A DNA stretch of 64,000 bases from Janthinobacterium sp. GW456P (GTDB lineage: Bacteria > Pseudomonadota > Gammaproteobacteria > Burkholderiales > Burkholderiaceae_D), in NCBI RefSeq assembly GCF_002127655.1, contig NZ_NEHB01000013.1, forward strand, positions 271,998-335,997, read 5' to 3'. The notes below the pieces were generated by a model. That model was given only the letters and a program-made list of their open reading frames with translations. It was not told the DNA's origin and searched no databases. The position numbers and the translations under genes were made by a program. Position 1 is the first letter of the stretch, and every line of letters starts with the position of its first letter. Shown here in pieces: positions 43,787-53,186 of this stretch.

Positions 43787-44476
43787 ATGAAACAATATGG
43801 CGCCGAATTTCTCGGCACATTCTGGCTGGTGCTGGGCGGTTGCGGCAGCGCCGTGCTGGCCGCCGCCTTTCCCGGCCTCGGCATCGGCTTTGCCGGCGTC
43901 GCGCTGGCGTTTGGCCTGACGGTGCTGACCATGGCTTACGCCATTGGCCACATCTCGGGTTGCCACTTGAATCCCGCCGTGTCGATCGGCCTGTGGGCCG
44001 GCGGCCGCTTTCCCGCCAGCCAGTTACTGCCTTACATCATCGCGCAAGTGCTGGGCGCCATCGTGGCCGGCGGCGTGCTGTACGTGATCGCCAGCGGCCA
44101 GGCCGGTTTCGACGTCAGCAAGGGCTTTGCCTCGAACGGCTTCGGCGCCCATTCGCCGGGCGGCTATTCGATGCTGTCGGCGCTGGTGATTGAAATCGTG
44201 CTGACGATGTTCTTCCTGATCGTCATCCTGGGCGCCACCGACAAGCGCGCGCCGGCCGGCTTCGCCCCGCTGCCGATCGGCCTGGCGCTGACCCTGATCC
44301 ACCTGATCAGCATCCCCGTCACCAATACCTCCGTCAACCCGGCCCGCAGCACGGGCGTGGCGTTGTACGTGGGCGACTGGGCGACCAGCCAGTTGTGGCT
44401 GTTCTGGCTGGCCCCGATCATCGGCGCCTTGCTGGGCGCGCTGGCATACCGCCTGATCGCGGGCGAAAAAGAGTAG
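43787..44476 (+). CDS. aqpZ: Aquaporin Z (water channel)
   Basis: A 229-residue six-helix MIP channel. Both NPA boxes are intact (HLNPAVSIG and SVNPARSTG), and the selectivity-filter Arg follows the second one. The N-terminal [22 protein letters not shown] is typical of AqpZ rather than glycerol facilitators. ATG 43787 has TAAAGGAA upstream. Its stop codon TAG (44474-44476) lies inside the GTAGGTCGG-type repeat that follows. The upstream region carries two AT-rich dyads, a plausible site of osmotic control. Confidence 0.95.
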   Translation: MKQYGAEFLGTFWLVLGGCGSAVLAAAFPGLGIGFAGVALAFGLTVLTMAYAIGHISGCHLNPAVSIGLWAGGRFPASQLLPYIIAQVLGAIVAGGVLYVIASGQAGFDVSKGFASNGFGAHSPGGYSMLSALVIEIVLTMFFLIVILGATDKRAPAGFAPLPIGLALTLIHLISIPVTNTSVNPARSTGVALYVGDWATSQLWLFWLAPIIGALLGALAYRLIAGEKE

Positions 44477-44565
44477 GTCGGCTTAGCCCGCAGGACGTAA
44501 GCCGACGCTGCCGGCAGCGCAGCTTGTCGGCTTACGCGCGGCCTTGCCACGCCAAGCCGACCTAC
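44473..44565. repeat. GTAGGTCGG-type repeat, double copy between aqpZ and araC
   Basis: Two head-to-head units: GTAGGTCGGCTTAG...GTAAGCCGAC and GTCGGCTTACGCG...GCCAAGCCGACCTAC. The TAG in each outer GTAGGTCGG is the stop codon of the neighbouring convergent gene (aqpZ left, AraC-type right). Confidence 0.75.
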
Positions 44566-45389
44566 GCCGCGCGCCACTCGCTCAGGTAATGCTGCGGCGT
44601 GCGGCCCAGGATGCGGCGGAACATGGCGCTGAAGGCGCTGGGGCTGGCGTAGCCCAGCGCATAGGCGATGGCGGCCACGCCTTCGCCCCGGTCCAGGCGG
44701 CAGAAGGCCTCGGCCAGGTGGACTTGCTGCAGCCATTGGCGGTAGTGCAAGCCCGTTTCCTTCGGGAATAAGCGGATCAGGGTGCGCGCGCTGGCGCCCG
44801 CATCCTGCGCCCAATCCTCGATGCTGCGCCGGCTGCCGGGCGCGTCCATGATGGCCGAGCACACGGCCACCAGGCGGCGGTCGCGTGGCCAGGGGATGGC
44901 CAGGGGCACGGTATCGGCCGCCGCCAGTTCCGACAGGATCAAATGCGCCAGCCAGTCGCCGCGCCCCGCCAGCGCATATTCGATCGGCTCGGCCAGCAAG
45001 GCCAGGATCAGCTCGCGCAACAGCCGGCTCACTTCCAGCACCTTGCAATCGGCGCCATACGGGGCCGCCACTTGCGCATCGATGTACACGGTGCGCATGC
45101 TCAGTTCGCTCAAGATATGGACTTCATGCACGACGCCCACGGGGATCAGCAGGGCGCGCCGGGGCGGCAAGATCCACACGCCGTGCCCGGTGGAGACGCG
45201 CATCACGCCTTCCGTCGCATACAGCAGTTGCGCCCGCACGTGGCTGTGCGGCGCCGTGTAGTCGCCGGCTGCGTATTGCCTGGACATGGCCGTCACGGGG
45301 CGCGGCACATGCTGGTAATCGTGCGAGCTGGTGCTGCGGCTGAAGGGCACGCCATCGGGGTGGGTCTGGGCGGGGTGGTGGGTGTACAT
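44562..45389 (-). CDS. AraC family transcriptional regulator
   Basis: A 275-residue regulator with an N-terminal cupin (YTAPHSHVRAQLLYATEGVMRV..., PPRRALLIPVGVVHEV) and a C-terminal double HTH (IEDWAQDAGASARTLIRLF and AIAYALGYASPSAFSAMFRRILGRTPQHYL). It is divergent from the Fsr-type MFS gene, which it may regulate. The stop TAG at 44562-44564 is part of the GTAGGTCGG repeat. The ligand is unknown. The start at 45389 is open: no RBS decides it, and an internal Met is possible. Confidence 0.88.
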   Translation of the reverse strand: MYTHHPAQTHPDGVPFSRSTSSHDYQHVPRPVTAMSRQYAAGDYTAPHSHVRAQLLYATEGVMRVSTGHGVWILPPRRALLIPVGVVHEVHILSELSMRTVYIDAQVAAPYGADCKVLEVSRLLRELILALLAEPIEYALAGRGDWLAHLILSELAAADTVPLAIPWPRDRRLVAVCSAIMDAPGSRRSIEDWAQDAGASARTLIRLFPKETGLHYRQWLQQVHLAEAFCRLDRGEGVAAIAYALGYASPSAFSAMFRRILGRTPQHYLSEWRAA

Positions 45390-45527
45390 AGGGGCCGTTG
45401 GATTATCAGCTGATTGTCATTCGGTTGTCACTTAAGCGACGATTATTGGAAGTTATCAGTTCAGTGACCATACTATACTGGCTTCTTTGACGGGCCGCCC
45501 GCCGAGCCCGATTATTGCGGATGACAC

Positions 45528-46769
45528 ATGCACACAACCACAACTGCCCCGGCATTGGCCAAGTCCGTGCCGGCGGCTCCCTCGCTTCATAGTTCCCAAC
45601 AACAATCCGGTCTGGCCATGCACATCCTGGGCGCCGTCGCCTTCGTGCATTTGCTCAATGACTTGATCCAGGCATTATTGCCGTCGATTTATCCGATGCT
45701 GAAAGCCGAGTTTTCACTCAGTTTTACCCAGGTCGGCCTTATAACCCTGACGTTCCAGTGCACGGCATCGTTGCTGCAGCCCTGGATCGGCTTGTACACG
45801 GACCGCCGTCCGCTGCCCTTCCTGTTGCCGGTGGGCATGTGCTTTACCCTGGCCGGCGTATTGATGCTGTCCGTCGTCACCACCTTCCCGACCCTGCTGC
45901 TCGCCGCCGGCCTGATCGGCGTCGGTTCCTCGACTTTCCACCCGGAAGCGTCGCGCGTGGCGCGCATGGCTTCGGGCGGGCGCTACGGCTTTGCCCAGTC
46001 CCTGTTCCAGGTGGGGGGCAACGTGGGTTCCGCGCTGGGGCCGCTGCTGGCGGCGGCCGTCATCGTGAACCGTGGCCACGGCAACGTCGCCTGGTTCAGC
46101 TTGCTGGCCGTGCTGGCCATCGGCGTGCTGTACAAGGTCAGCCACTGGTATAGCGGCCACCTGGCCAGCTTCAAGCCGAAGGCGGGCGGCCATGGCCCGA
46201 ACTTGTCGCGCAACAAGGTGATAGGGGCGCTGGGCGTGCTGGCGCTGCTGGTGTTCTCGAAGTACATCTACATGGCCAGCCTGTCGAGCTATTACACGTT
46301 TTACCTGATCGACAAATTCCACCTGTCGCTCGGCGATGCCCAGCTGTACCTGTTCCTCTTCCTCGCCGCCGTGGCGGCCGGTACCTTCATGGGCGGCCCC
46401 ATCGGCGACCGCATCGGCCGCAAGCGCGTGATCTGGATTTCCATCCTGGGCGCCGCGCCATTTACTTTGCTGCTGCCATATGTCGACCTGTTCTGGACGG
46501 CCGTCTTGACGGTGATCATCGGCTTCGTGATTTCGTCCGCGTTTTCCGCCATCGTCGTCTTCGCGCAGGAACTGGTGCCCGGCAAGGTGGGCATGATCGC
46601 GGGCATCTTCTTTGGTCTGATGTTCGGCGTCTCCGGCATCGCGGCCGCCGCCATGGGCCACCTGGCCGATATCTCCGGCATCGCCTATGTGTACAAAATC
46701 TGCTCCTACCTGCCGCTGCTGGGCATCCTGACGGTGCTGCTGCCGCATATCGAGCAGGCGAAAAAATAA
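45528..46769 (+). CDS. fsr: Fosmidomycin resistance (Fsr)-type MFS efflux protein
   Basis: A 413-residue MFS protein with 12 helices. LGAVAFVHLLNDLIQALLPSIYPMLK and TFHPEASRVARMASGGRYGFAQSLFQVGGNVGSALGP are Fsr signatures. It exports small polar drugs such as fosmidomycin in E. coli; the natural substrate is unclear. Divergent from the AraC-type gene over 138 bp, where TATACT at 45474-45479 is a likely -10. The 45 residues before the first helix are Ala/Thr/Ser-rich and disordered. Confidence 0.9.
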   Translation: MHTTTTAPALAKSVPAAPSLHSSQQQSGLAMHILGAVAFVHLLNDLIQALLPSIYPMLKAEFSLSFTQVGLITLTFQCTASLLQPWIGLYTDRRPLPFLLPVGMCFTLAGVLMLSVVTTFPTLLLAAGLIGVGSSTFHPEASRVARMASGGRYGFAQSLFQVGGNVGSALGPLLAAAVIVNRGHGNVAWFSLLAVLAIGVLYKVSHWYSGHLASFKPKAGGHGPNLSRNKVIGALGVLALLVFSKYIYMASLSSYYTFYLIDKFHLSLGDAQLYLFLFLAAVAAGTFMGGPIGDRIGRKRVIWISILGAAPFTLLLPYVDLFWTAVLTVIIGFVISSAFSAIVVFAQELVPGKVGMIAGIFFGLMFGVSGIAAAAMGHLADISGIAYVYKICSYLPLLGILTVLLPHIEQAKK

Positions 46770-46943
46770 GCGGGTAACGCGGGAGGGCTTGACGGCCCGC
46801 CCGCGTACATGCGATAGTCGTCCCATGATCACTTTCATCCTCCCTCCAGTTTCTGCATCCGGCGCCGCTGCTGCGCTGTGTCCGTGCGCCTGGCCCCGTG
46901 AGGATGCGGCTACGCGCCGCTAGCGTTTTACTCCTCATTCGAT

Positions 46944-46980
46944 GGCCACAGTGTTGAAAAACCTGTGGCCATTTTCTTTT
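46944..46980 (+). terminator. Terminator or attenuator hairpin upstream of cysS
   Basis: GGCCACAG and CTGTGGCC form a perfect 8-bp stem around an 11-nt loop, followed by ATTTTCTTTT. It ends 26 bp before the cysS start, so it either terminates fsr transcripts or attenuates cysS. Confidence 0.6.
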
Positions 46981-47006
46981 TCCGCAGCGTTAATGAAAGC
47001 CTCGGC

Positions 47007-48383
47007 ATGACTCTTCATCTGTACGATACCTATGCGCGCAGCCTGCGCCCGTTTGAACCCATCGCCCCGGGCCAGGCGGGCCTGTACGCCTGCGGCCCCA
47101 CCGTCTACGATTACGCGCACATCGGCAACCTGCGCACCTACCTGTTCGTCGACGGCTTGCGCCGCGCGCTCGCATTCAACGGCTTGCAGGTGCGCCACGT
47201 GATGAACATCACGGACGTGGGCCATTTGACGTCGGACGCGGACAGCGGCGACGACAAGATCGAGGCGCGCAGTGCCCGCAGCGGCAAGTCGGCCTGGGAT
47301 ATCGCTTCGGAATTCACGCGCGCATTCGAAAGCGATTTGCGTGCGTTGAATATCCTGCCGCCCACCGTCTGGTGCCGCGCCACCGACCACATCGCGGAAC
47401 AGATCGCCTTCATCGCCGACCTGGAAGCGAAGGGCTATACCTACCGCACGGACGACGGCATTTACTTTGACACCACGCGGCAAAGCAGCTACGGCAAGCT
47501 GGCGCGCCTGAACCGCGACGGCCTGCAGGCGGGCAAACGCGTGGAGCTGGGCGACAAGCGCGATATCTGCGACTTCGCGCTGTGGAAGTTCAGCGGCGTG
47601 CCGGGCCAGCGGCAGATGGAGTGGGACAGCCCGTGGGGCCTGGGCTTCCCCGGCTGGCATATCGAATGCTCGGCCATGGCGGAAAAGCACCTGGGCGCGT
47701 ATTTCGACATCCATTGCGGCGGCGAAGACCATGTGGCCGTCCACCATAGCAACGAGATCGCGCAAACGGAAGCGCGCCACGGCACGCGCCTGGCCAACTT
47801 CTGGCTGCACGGCGCCTTCCTGAAAACGCAGGAGGCGAAGATGTCGAAATCCTCGGGCGACTTCCTGCGTCTGCAAAGTCTGGCGGAGCAGGGCTTCGAT
47901 CCGCTGGCCTACCGCTACCTGTGCCTGGGCGCGCACTATCGCAGCAGTCTCAATTTCACGGATGAAGCCTTGCGCGCCGCCAGCAGCGGCCTGGCACGCC
48001 TGCGCGTCAGCGTACATGGTCTGGGCCAGGCGGATGGCGAGGCCGATCCCGCATGGCTGGCGCGTTTCGCGGCGCAGGTCAACGATGACCTGAACTTTCC
48101 GCGCGCGCTGGCCGTGGCCTGGGAGCTGCTGAAAAGCGCGCTGCCCGATGGCGCGAAGAAGGCCACCATGGCCCGCTTCGATATGGCGCTGGGGCTCGAT
48201 CTGCTGGCCTGGCAGCCGGCGCAGGTGGCCGTGCCGCAGCCGGTGCAGGCGTGGCTGGCGCAGCGGGCCAGCGCCCGCGCGCAGCGCCAGTGGGCCGAGG
48301 CGGACCGCTTGCGCGAACTGGCGCGCGCGGCCGGCTACGACATCGACGATACGCCGCAGGGGCAACAGGCGCGGCCTTTGTGA
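47007..48383 (+). CDS. cysS: Cysteinyl-tRNA synthetase
   Basis: CysS charges tRNA-Cys. The 458-residue class Ia enzyme has the zinc/active-site [23 protein letters not shown] (HIGN as the HIGH motif), WHIECSAM with the zinc-binding Cys, [19 protein letters not shown] and [13 protein letters not shown] 47007 gives the conserved MTLHLYDTY start. Transcription coming from fsr would have to pass the hairpin at 46944. It is followed by an exported unknown protein gene. Confidence 0.96.
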   Translation: MTLHLYDTYARSLRPFEPIAPGQAGLYACGPTVYDYAHIGNLRTYLFVDGLRRALAFNGLQVRHVMNITDVGHLTSDADSGDDKIEARSARSGKSAWDIASEFTRAFESDLRALNILPPTVWCRATDHIAEQIAFIADLEAKGYTYRTDDGIYFDTTRQSSYGKLARLNRDGLQAGKRVELGDKRDICDFALWKFSGVPGQRQMEWDSPWGLGFPGWHIECSAMAEKHLGAYFDIHCGGEDHVAVHHSNEIAQTEARHGTRLANFWLHGAFLKTQEAKMSKSSGDFLRLQSLAEQGFDPLAYRYLCLGAHYRSSLNFTDEALRAASSGLARLRVSVHGLGQADGEADPAWLARFAAQVNDDLNFPRALAVAWELLKSALPDGAKKATMARFDMALGLDLLAWQPAQVAVPQPVQAWLAQRASARAQRQWAEADRLRELARAAGYDIDDTPQGQQARPL

Positions 48384-48425
48384 AGATGTCCGGCATAATG
48401 GCCGCCTGATGACACTGGAGATGCC

Positions 48426-48995
48426 GTGAAGCGACGTGTGCTGCTATTGAGTTGTTGCCTGATTTTTTCTGCCGCGCGGGCGGCCAGCGAGTGTCCGGGC
48501 TTTCCCGTGCTGGCCGCATCCGGCGAAGCGCTGCTGGCGCAAGTGCGCGCGCTGCCGCCCGTCGGCGTCGACCGCGAACGGCAGGCGTGCGCGCCGGCGA
48601 CCATCATCGACTTCGCCTACAGCGGCGGCACCCTGTGCCGTTTTGGCGGCGAGGTCGATGCGGCCACGGCGGCCGTCACGCGCCTGGCCGATGGCGGCGA
48701 ACTGGTCGAATACCTGTATCTGTTCCCGTATGCGCCGGCCACGCACGCGCGTTTGCTGGCGCTGCTGGCCGCGCGTTTCAATCAAGTCGACAAGGCGGCC
48801 TGGCCGGTCTTCCTGCAAGCCGCCAGGCCGGGCAAGGAAACCACGGCCCTGTTCACCGGTGGCGGCTACTATATCTCGCTGGGCAAGCCCACCGAAGGCG
48901 ACCCTGTGGAATGGTATTCGAATGTGATCTTTGAAAAGATGGATAAGCCTGCGCTGGGCGTGCGCAAGGTGTGCCGGGAGGGGCGCGATGGCTGA
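48426..48995 (+). CDS. Exported protein of unknown function
   Basis: A 189-residue protein with a signal peptide (MKRRVLLLSCCLIFSAARA, cleavage about residue 20). The mature part has ASECPGFPVLAASGEALLAQVRALPPVGVDRERQACAPATIIDFAYSGG-like sequence with three or four Cys residues (C23, C55, C72 and near the end), then helices. No family is recognised. It lies 43 bp after cysS, and the stop overlaps the start of the next gene (ATG at 48988), so the two are co-translated. Confidence 0.7.
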   Translation: MKRRVLLLSCCLIFSAARAASECPGFPVLAASGEALLAQVRALPPVGVDRERQACAPATIIDFAYSGGTLCRFGGEVDAATAAVTRLADGGELVEYLYLFPYAPATHARLLALLAARFNQVDKAAWPVFLQAARPGKETTALFTGGGYYISLGKPTEGDPVEWYSNVIFEKMDKPALGVRKVCREGRDG

Positions 48996-49539
48996 AGCGG
49001 ATGCCTTTCCGGCCGCATTGGCCGGCACCGTGGCGCAGCTGCTGCCTGTGTTGGCAGATGGCCAGTCGCATGCGCCCGTGTGGCCGTTTTCGGTGTGCCA
49101 GGATGGCGAGGCCTTGCGGATCCCTTCGCGCACCTATTACGACAGCGAGCGGCTGCTGGCCTGTACGCAGCTAGCAGGCGACGCGGGCGTGATCGCCCTG
49201 TGCCTGGGCACGCGCCACCACGACGGCCATCTGCGCGAAGCGTGTGCAAAGCAGCTGTTGCTGCAGCAGCGGGCGTGGACGGTGCCCTTCGTCGTGCACC
49301 TGTGCGGCGAATACGTGCTGGAGATTATCGAGGTCATTGGCGCGGCGCTGCCGGCCTGGAATGCCGATGCGCTGGCGCGCTACCTGCGCGAGAACCCGGC
49401 GTATGTGGCGACGCTGGAGCGGCGCAGCATCAGTTACTGGAGCTGCTACTACCGCGAACAATACCCCGTGTGGGCGGACTATCCGGGACGCAGGACCATG
49501 GCGGCCCTGCGTGCATTACAGCAGCTTACGCCTCGATAA
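48988..49539 (+). CDS. Protein of unknown function, coupled to the preceding gene
   Basis: A 183-residue soluble protein without a signal peptide; the start at 48988 has GGGAGGGG upstream and overlaps the previous gene by 8 bp. The sequence shows helical repeats (ALRIPSRTYYDSERLLACTQLAGDAGVIALCLGTRHHDGHLRE..., YLRENPAYVATLERRSISYWSCYYREQYP). It resembles proteins of no known function in Oxalobacteraceae; I recognise no catalytic motif. It overlaps the convergent dbpA by 14 bp at the 3' end. Confidence 0.7.
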   Translation: MAEADAFPAALAGTVAQLLPVLADGQSHAPVWPFSVCQDGEALRIPSRTYYDSERLLACTQLAGDAGVIALCLGTRHHDGHLREACAKQLLLQQRAWTVPFVVHLCGEYVLEIIEVIGAALPAWNADALARYLRENPAYVATLERRSISYWSCYYREQYPVWADYPGRRTMAALRALQQLTPR

Positions 49540-50950
49540 AGCGCATCTTGAAGCTGCGGCCCTTGATGTTGCCGAAGTCGCGGCCCAGGGTATTGCCCGC
49601 GTTCAGGCGCTTGAAGGCCGCTTCGGCTACCTTGCGGTCGAGCGCCACGTAGGTCATGAACTCGAACACGTTGATCTTGCCCACCTGTTCCTTGGCGAGG
49701 CCCGCGTCGCCCGTCAGTGCGCCCAGCAAGTCGCCCGGGCGCAGCTTGTCCTTCTTGCCGCCCATGATGCACAGGGTGACCATCGGCGCCGGCAGCGCCT
49801 CGGCGCCATCGTCCTCGTCCAGTTCCTTCAGGTCGTGCCATTCGGCGGCGCTGTTCTGGTACTGCTCGATCAGCTTGACCCATTTCTTCTCGTTCGGCGC
49901 GCACAGCGACAGGGCCAGGCCCTTCTTGCTGCCGCGGCCCGTGCGGCCGATGCGGTGGATGTGCACTTCCGTGTCTTTCGAGACGTCGACGTTGATCACG
50001 GCGCCCAGGTCCGAAATATCGAGGCCGCGCGCGGCGACGTCGGTGGCCACCAGCACGGAGCAGCTGCGGTTGGCGAATAGCACGAGGATTTCATCGCGCT
50101 CGCGCTGTTCCAGTTCGCCGTACAGGGCCAGCGCGGAAAAGCCTTGCTGGCGCAATTCTTCGGCCAGTTCGCGGCAATGCACCTTGGTGTTGCAGAAGGC
50201 GAGCGTGGATTCCGGCTTGAAGTGCTTGAGCAGCTTGCCGACGGCGCTGTTGCGCTCGTCGAAGCCGATTTCGTAGAAACGCTGCTCGATCTTGTCGTTG
50301 TCATGCTGCGCTTCGACCGTCACTTCCAGCGGATTGACAAGGAACGATGCCGTGGCGCGGCGGATATCTTCCGGGTACGTGGCCGAGAACAGCAGGGTCT
50401 GGCGGCGCGCCGGGCAGGCGCTGACGATGCCGGCGATTTCCTCGTAAAAGCCCATGTCCGTCATGCGGTCCGCTTCATCGAGCACCAGCGTCTGCACGTG
50501 ATTGAGGTTGATGGTGCCGCGGCCCAGGTGGTCGCGCAAACGGCCCGGCGTGCCGACGACGATGTGGGCGCCGTGTTCCAGCGAGGCGATTTGCGGACGC
50601 ATCGGCGCGCCGCCCGTCAGGGTCAGGATCTTGATGTTGCCGGCCGCGCGGGCCAGGCGGCGCAATTCATTGGCCACCTGGTCGGCCAGTTCGCGCGTGG
50701 GGCACAGCACCAGGCCTTGCACGGCAAACCAGGCCGGATTGAGCTTGTGCAGGATGCCGATGCCGAAGGCGGCGGTCTTGCCGCTGCCCGTTTTCGCTTG
50801 CGCGATCAGGTCGCGGCCATCGAGCACCGCCGGCAGGCTTTGCGCCTGGATGGTGGTCATCTCGTGGTAGCCGAGCGAATCCAGGTTGGCCAAAAAGGCG
50901 GGCGTCAGCGGCAGGCTGGAAAAGGAAGTGGTGGCGGAGGTGGTGTTCAT
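49526..50950 (-). CDS. dbpA: DEAD-box ATP-dependent RNA helicase DbpA
   Basis: DbpA remodels 23S rRNA (hairpin 92) during 50S assembly. The 474 residues show the Q-motif region (YHEMTTIQAQSLP), Walker A AKTGSGKTA, DEAD box VLDEADRMTDMGF, SAT (LLFSATYP), ARGLDI and HRIGRTGR, then the C-terminal DbpA RNA-binding domain (KDKLRPGDLLGALTGDAGL...IGNI-type end GRDFGNIKGRSFKMRF). Length and tail match DbpA rather than RhlE. It overlaps the gene to its left by 14 bp. Confidence 0.93.
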   Translation of the reverse strand: MNTTSATTSFSSLPLTPAFLANLDSLGYHEMTTIQAQSLPAVLDGRDLIAQAKTGSGKTAAFGIGILHKLNPAWFAVQGLVLCPTRELADQVANELRRLARAAGNIKILTLTGGAPMRPQIASLEHGAHIVVGTPGRLRDHLGRGTINLNHVQTLVLDEADRMTDMGFYEEIAGIVSACPARRQTLLFSATYPEDIRRATASFLVNPLEVTVEAQHDNDKIEQRFYEIGFDERNSAVGKLLKHFKPESTLAFCNTKVHCRELAEELRQQGFSALALYGELEQRERDEILVLFANRSCSVLVATDVAARGLDISDLGAVINVDVSKDTEVHIHRIGRTGRGSKKGLALSLCAPNEKKWVKLIEQYQNSAAEWHDLKELDEDDGAEALPAPMVTLCIMGGKKDKLRPGDLLGALTGDAGLAKEQVGKINVFEFMTYVALDRKVAEAAFKRLNAGNTLGRDFGNIKGRSFKMRFIEA

Positions 50951-51061
50951 AAAGGGCGGAGCCGGTAAAAAGCGGGTGGATGGGCACAGTCTACAGGCGT
51001 TCTACGCCCTTGTGCGGATGGTGGTGTGGAAGCCGGCGGCAAACGGCCGCCGGCGTGGGTA

Positions 51062-51298
51062 CTAATTATCTGGCGCCCAGATGGGCAAGCCGGTCAGATC
51101 GAGGCCTTCGTCGCGCGTCCATACGGGCAAGCCCGTGGCGTCGGTCGGCTCCAGCAATTCGAGCTGCACCTGCTTCAAAGCCACCTTGCGCGCGCGCGCG
51201 CGGCGCTGCGGTTCCGGCGCCGGCTCTGGCACATCGTGCGCTGGCGGCGGGCCGAAACCGGGCAAGTCGATGGTGGCGTTGTCTTTTTTATCTCTCAT
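51062..51298 (-). CDS. Small protein with duplicated TGLPxW motif, unknown function
   Basis: A 78-residue protein starting at 51298 with AGAGG upstream. The first half is Pro-rich and acidic (PGFGPPPAHDVPEPAPEPQ), the middle basic (RRARARKVALKQ), and the end has two similar units, ATGLPVWTRDEG and LTGLPIWAPDN. No known family. Coding seems likely from the RBS, the biased codon use and the internal duplication. It is downstream of the AcpA-type gene but separated by a terminator. Confidence 0.6.
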   Translation of the reverse strand: MRDKKDNATIDLPGFGPPPAHDVPEPAPEPQRRARARKVALKQVQLELLEPTDATGLPVWTRDEGLDLTGLPIWAPDN

Positions 51299-51389
51299 TT
51301 CTGAACCTCTGGTCCCCGGTCGCGAAAATCCGGCACCGGGGAGCGGGCAAAACGCTGTCCGCTGTGTGAATACTCTGTACGCTTCGTCC

Positions 51390-51422
51390 ACAAAACAAAA
51401 GCCCGGCTACTGGAGTCGGGCT
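51390..51422 (-). terminator. Intrinsic terminator after the AcpA-type gene
   Basis: Read on the minus strand: AGCCCG, loop, CGGGCT, then TTTTGTTTTG. A further perfect 10-bp hairpin, TGCGGCACGC/GCGTGCCGCA, lies at 51468-51499 between it and the gene, without a T-run. Confidence 0.75.
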
Positions 51423-51521
51423 CATTGTTGGGACAACCTGCAGGAAAACTTGTCCTGCGGATTTAAGTGCGGCACGCAGTGTATCACAGGCGTGCCGCAT
51501 TGTGGGAAGCGCAGTTGCCTG

Positions 51522-53186
51522 TCAGCGGAAGCTCAGGGCGCCCGTCAGGTCGCCGGGAGGCAGCGCGCCGCGCGACGCGAATGCGTCGTTGCGCACTTTC
51601 AGCCCTTCGAGCAGCGGCAGGTCGTGCAGGCGCGTGATCAGGCGCAGGATCGACGTCGTGTCGTAGAAACTGTGGTCGACGGCGCCTTTCTTCGCGTACG
51701 GCGAGACGACGATGGCGGGAATGCGCGTGCCCGGACCCCAGCGGTCGCCTTTCGGCGGCGCCACGTGGTCCCACCAGCCGCCGTTCTCATCGAACGTGAT
51801 CACCACGATCATGTCTTTCCACTGCGGCGATTCCTTCAAATGCTGGATGACGTTGGCCACGTGCTGGTCGCCCGACTCGATGTCCGAGTAGCCGGCGTGC
51901 AGGTTCAGATTGCCCTGCGGCTTGTAGAAGGTCACGGCCGGCAGCTTGCCCGCCACGGCGGCGGCGAGGAATTTGTTCGAGATCGGGCTGTCGCCCGTGC
52001 CGCCATCGCGCAGGTGTTCGGCGCGCGCGGCCGTGCCGGGGGCGAACTGCTTGAAGTAGTTCAGCGGCTGGTGGTGGAACTGGAAATTTGGTTTACTGCC
52101 GCCGCCCTTGTGGTCGAGCGCCGCTTGCCAGCCGCCGCCATACCACGCCCAGCTGACGCCCTTGCGCGACAGCAGGTCGCCGATGGTGTCGTAGGTTTGC
52201 GGCGGCAGGGTATTGGCGTCGGCCGGGTCGGCGTGCAGCGGGTCGCCGTCGAAGGCGGGGCGGACATAGCTTGGCTGGTAGGGCGGCGCCATGGTGTTGA
52301 CGGCATAGCCGTCCGGCGTGATGGCGCCGTCGTTCACGTATTTCGGCTTGCCATCGAGCGCCGAGGCGGGACAGTCGGGCGCAATGGCCAGGCGCACGCC
52401 TTGCGGGCCGTCCGACAGCACGGCGATCTTTTTCTTCGCCGCCGTCTCGGCAGCATTGAAGTATTCGTTGGCGCGGCCCGTGACGAGGAACTGGTGGTTC
52501 ATATAGGAGCCGCCGAAGGCCGCCATGAAGAAGTTGTCGCACAGGGTGTACTGCTCGGCGATCTGCCACAGGTTCAGGTTTTTCGACGTTTCGCCGTAAT
52601 GGCCCATCACCAGGCCGCCGCTGTCGGCCCACGCGGCAAAGCCGTCGTTCTTGCCGCCGTTGATCTGCATCTGGTTGTTATAGAAGCGGTGCACCAGGTC
52701 GCGCGTGATGATGCTTTCGGGCAGGGGCTTGCCGGCCGCGTCGCTCAATTTGTAGGGCGCGTTCGGCAGGCCGGAAATCTGCTCTTCCTTGATCAGGTAA
52801 TCGATGCCGCCGATATTCTGCTGGTTCGGCACCAGGCCGCCCCAGATCTTCGGCAAGGTGGCCAGCGGCTTGCCGTCGCGGTCCAGCTGCCGCGCTTGTT
52901 CGGCCGTGACGGCGGACAGCGGCGCGCTGGTGCCGGGGAAGTTGGCGAACAGGTTGTTGAAGCTGCGGTTTTCCAGATAGATCACGACCACGTTCTTGAC
53001 GTGCGCCTTGAGTTTCGCGTCGAGCGAACCCTTGGCGATGGTCTTTTTGGCTGGCGCGGCGTCGGCCAGCGCCGGCAGGCTGGCAGCCAGGCCGACTGCG
53101 GACGCAGCCTGGAAAATGCGCCGGCGCGATGGATTGGCGGGTTGGTCGGCCGGATCGGCTGGCAGGGCGGGGGCGAGGTCCTTCAC
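51522..53186 (-). CDS. AcpA/phospholipase C-type phosphoesterase, Tat-exported
   Basis: A 554-residue member of the acid phosphatase AcpA / non-specific phospholipase C group of the alkaline phosphatase superfamily. The N-terminus holds a twin-arginine signal (SRRRIFQAASAVGLAASLPALADA). Catalytic-site segments are VVVIYLENRSFNNLF, GHYGETSKNLNLW, AYKKGAVDHSFYDTTSILRLI and VVITFDENGGWWDHVAPP. The initiator is taken as GTG at 53186, because AAGGAGAA is directly upstream; a longer frame to 53240 would put this RBS inside the gene. It probably releases phosphate from phosphoesters in the periplasm. A terminator follows. Confidence 0.88.
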   Translation of the reverse strand: MKDLAPALPADPADQPANPSRRRIFQAASAVGLAASLPALADAAPAKKTIAKGSLDAKLKAHVKNVVVIYLENRSFNNLFANFPGTSAPLSAVTAEQARQLDRDGKPLATLPKIWGGLVPNQQNIGGIDYLIKEEQISGLPNAPYKLSDAAGKPLPESIITRDLVHRFYNNQMQINGGKNDGFAAWADSGGLVMGHYGETSKNLNLWQIAEQYTLCDNFFMAAFGGSYMNHQFLVTGRANEYFNAAETAAKKKIAVLSDGPQGVRLAIAPDCPASALDGKPKYVNDGAITPDGYAVNTMAPPYQPSYVRPAFDGDPLHADPADANTLPPQTYDTIGDLLSRKGVSWAWYGGGWQAALDHKGGGSKPNFQFHHQPLNYFKQFAPGTAARAEHLRDGGTGDSPISNKFLAAAVAGKLPAVTFYKPQGNLNLHAGYSDIESGDQHVANVIQHLKESPQWKDMIVVITFDENGGWWDHVAPPKGDRWGPGTRIPAIVVSPYAKKGAVDHSFYDTTSILRLITRLHDLPLLEGLKVRNDAFASRGALPPGDLTGALSFR

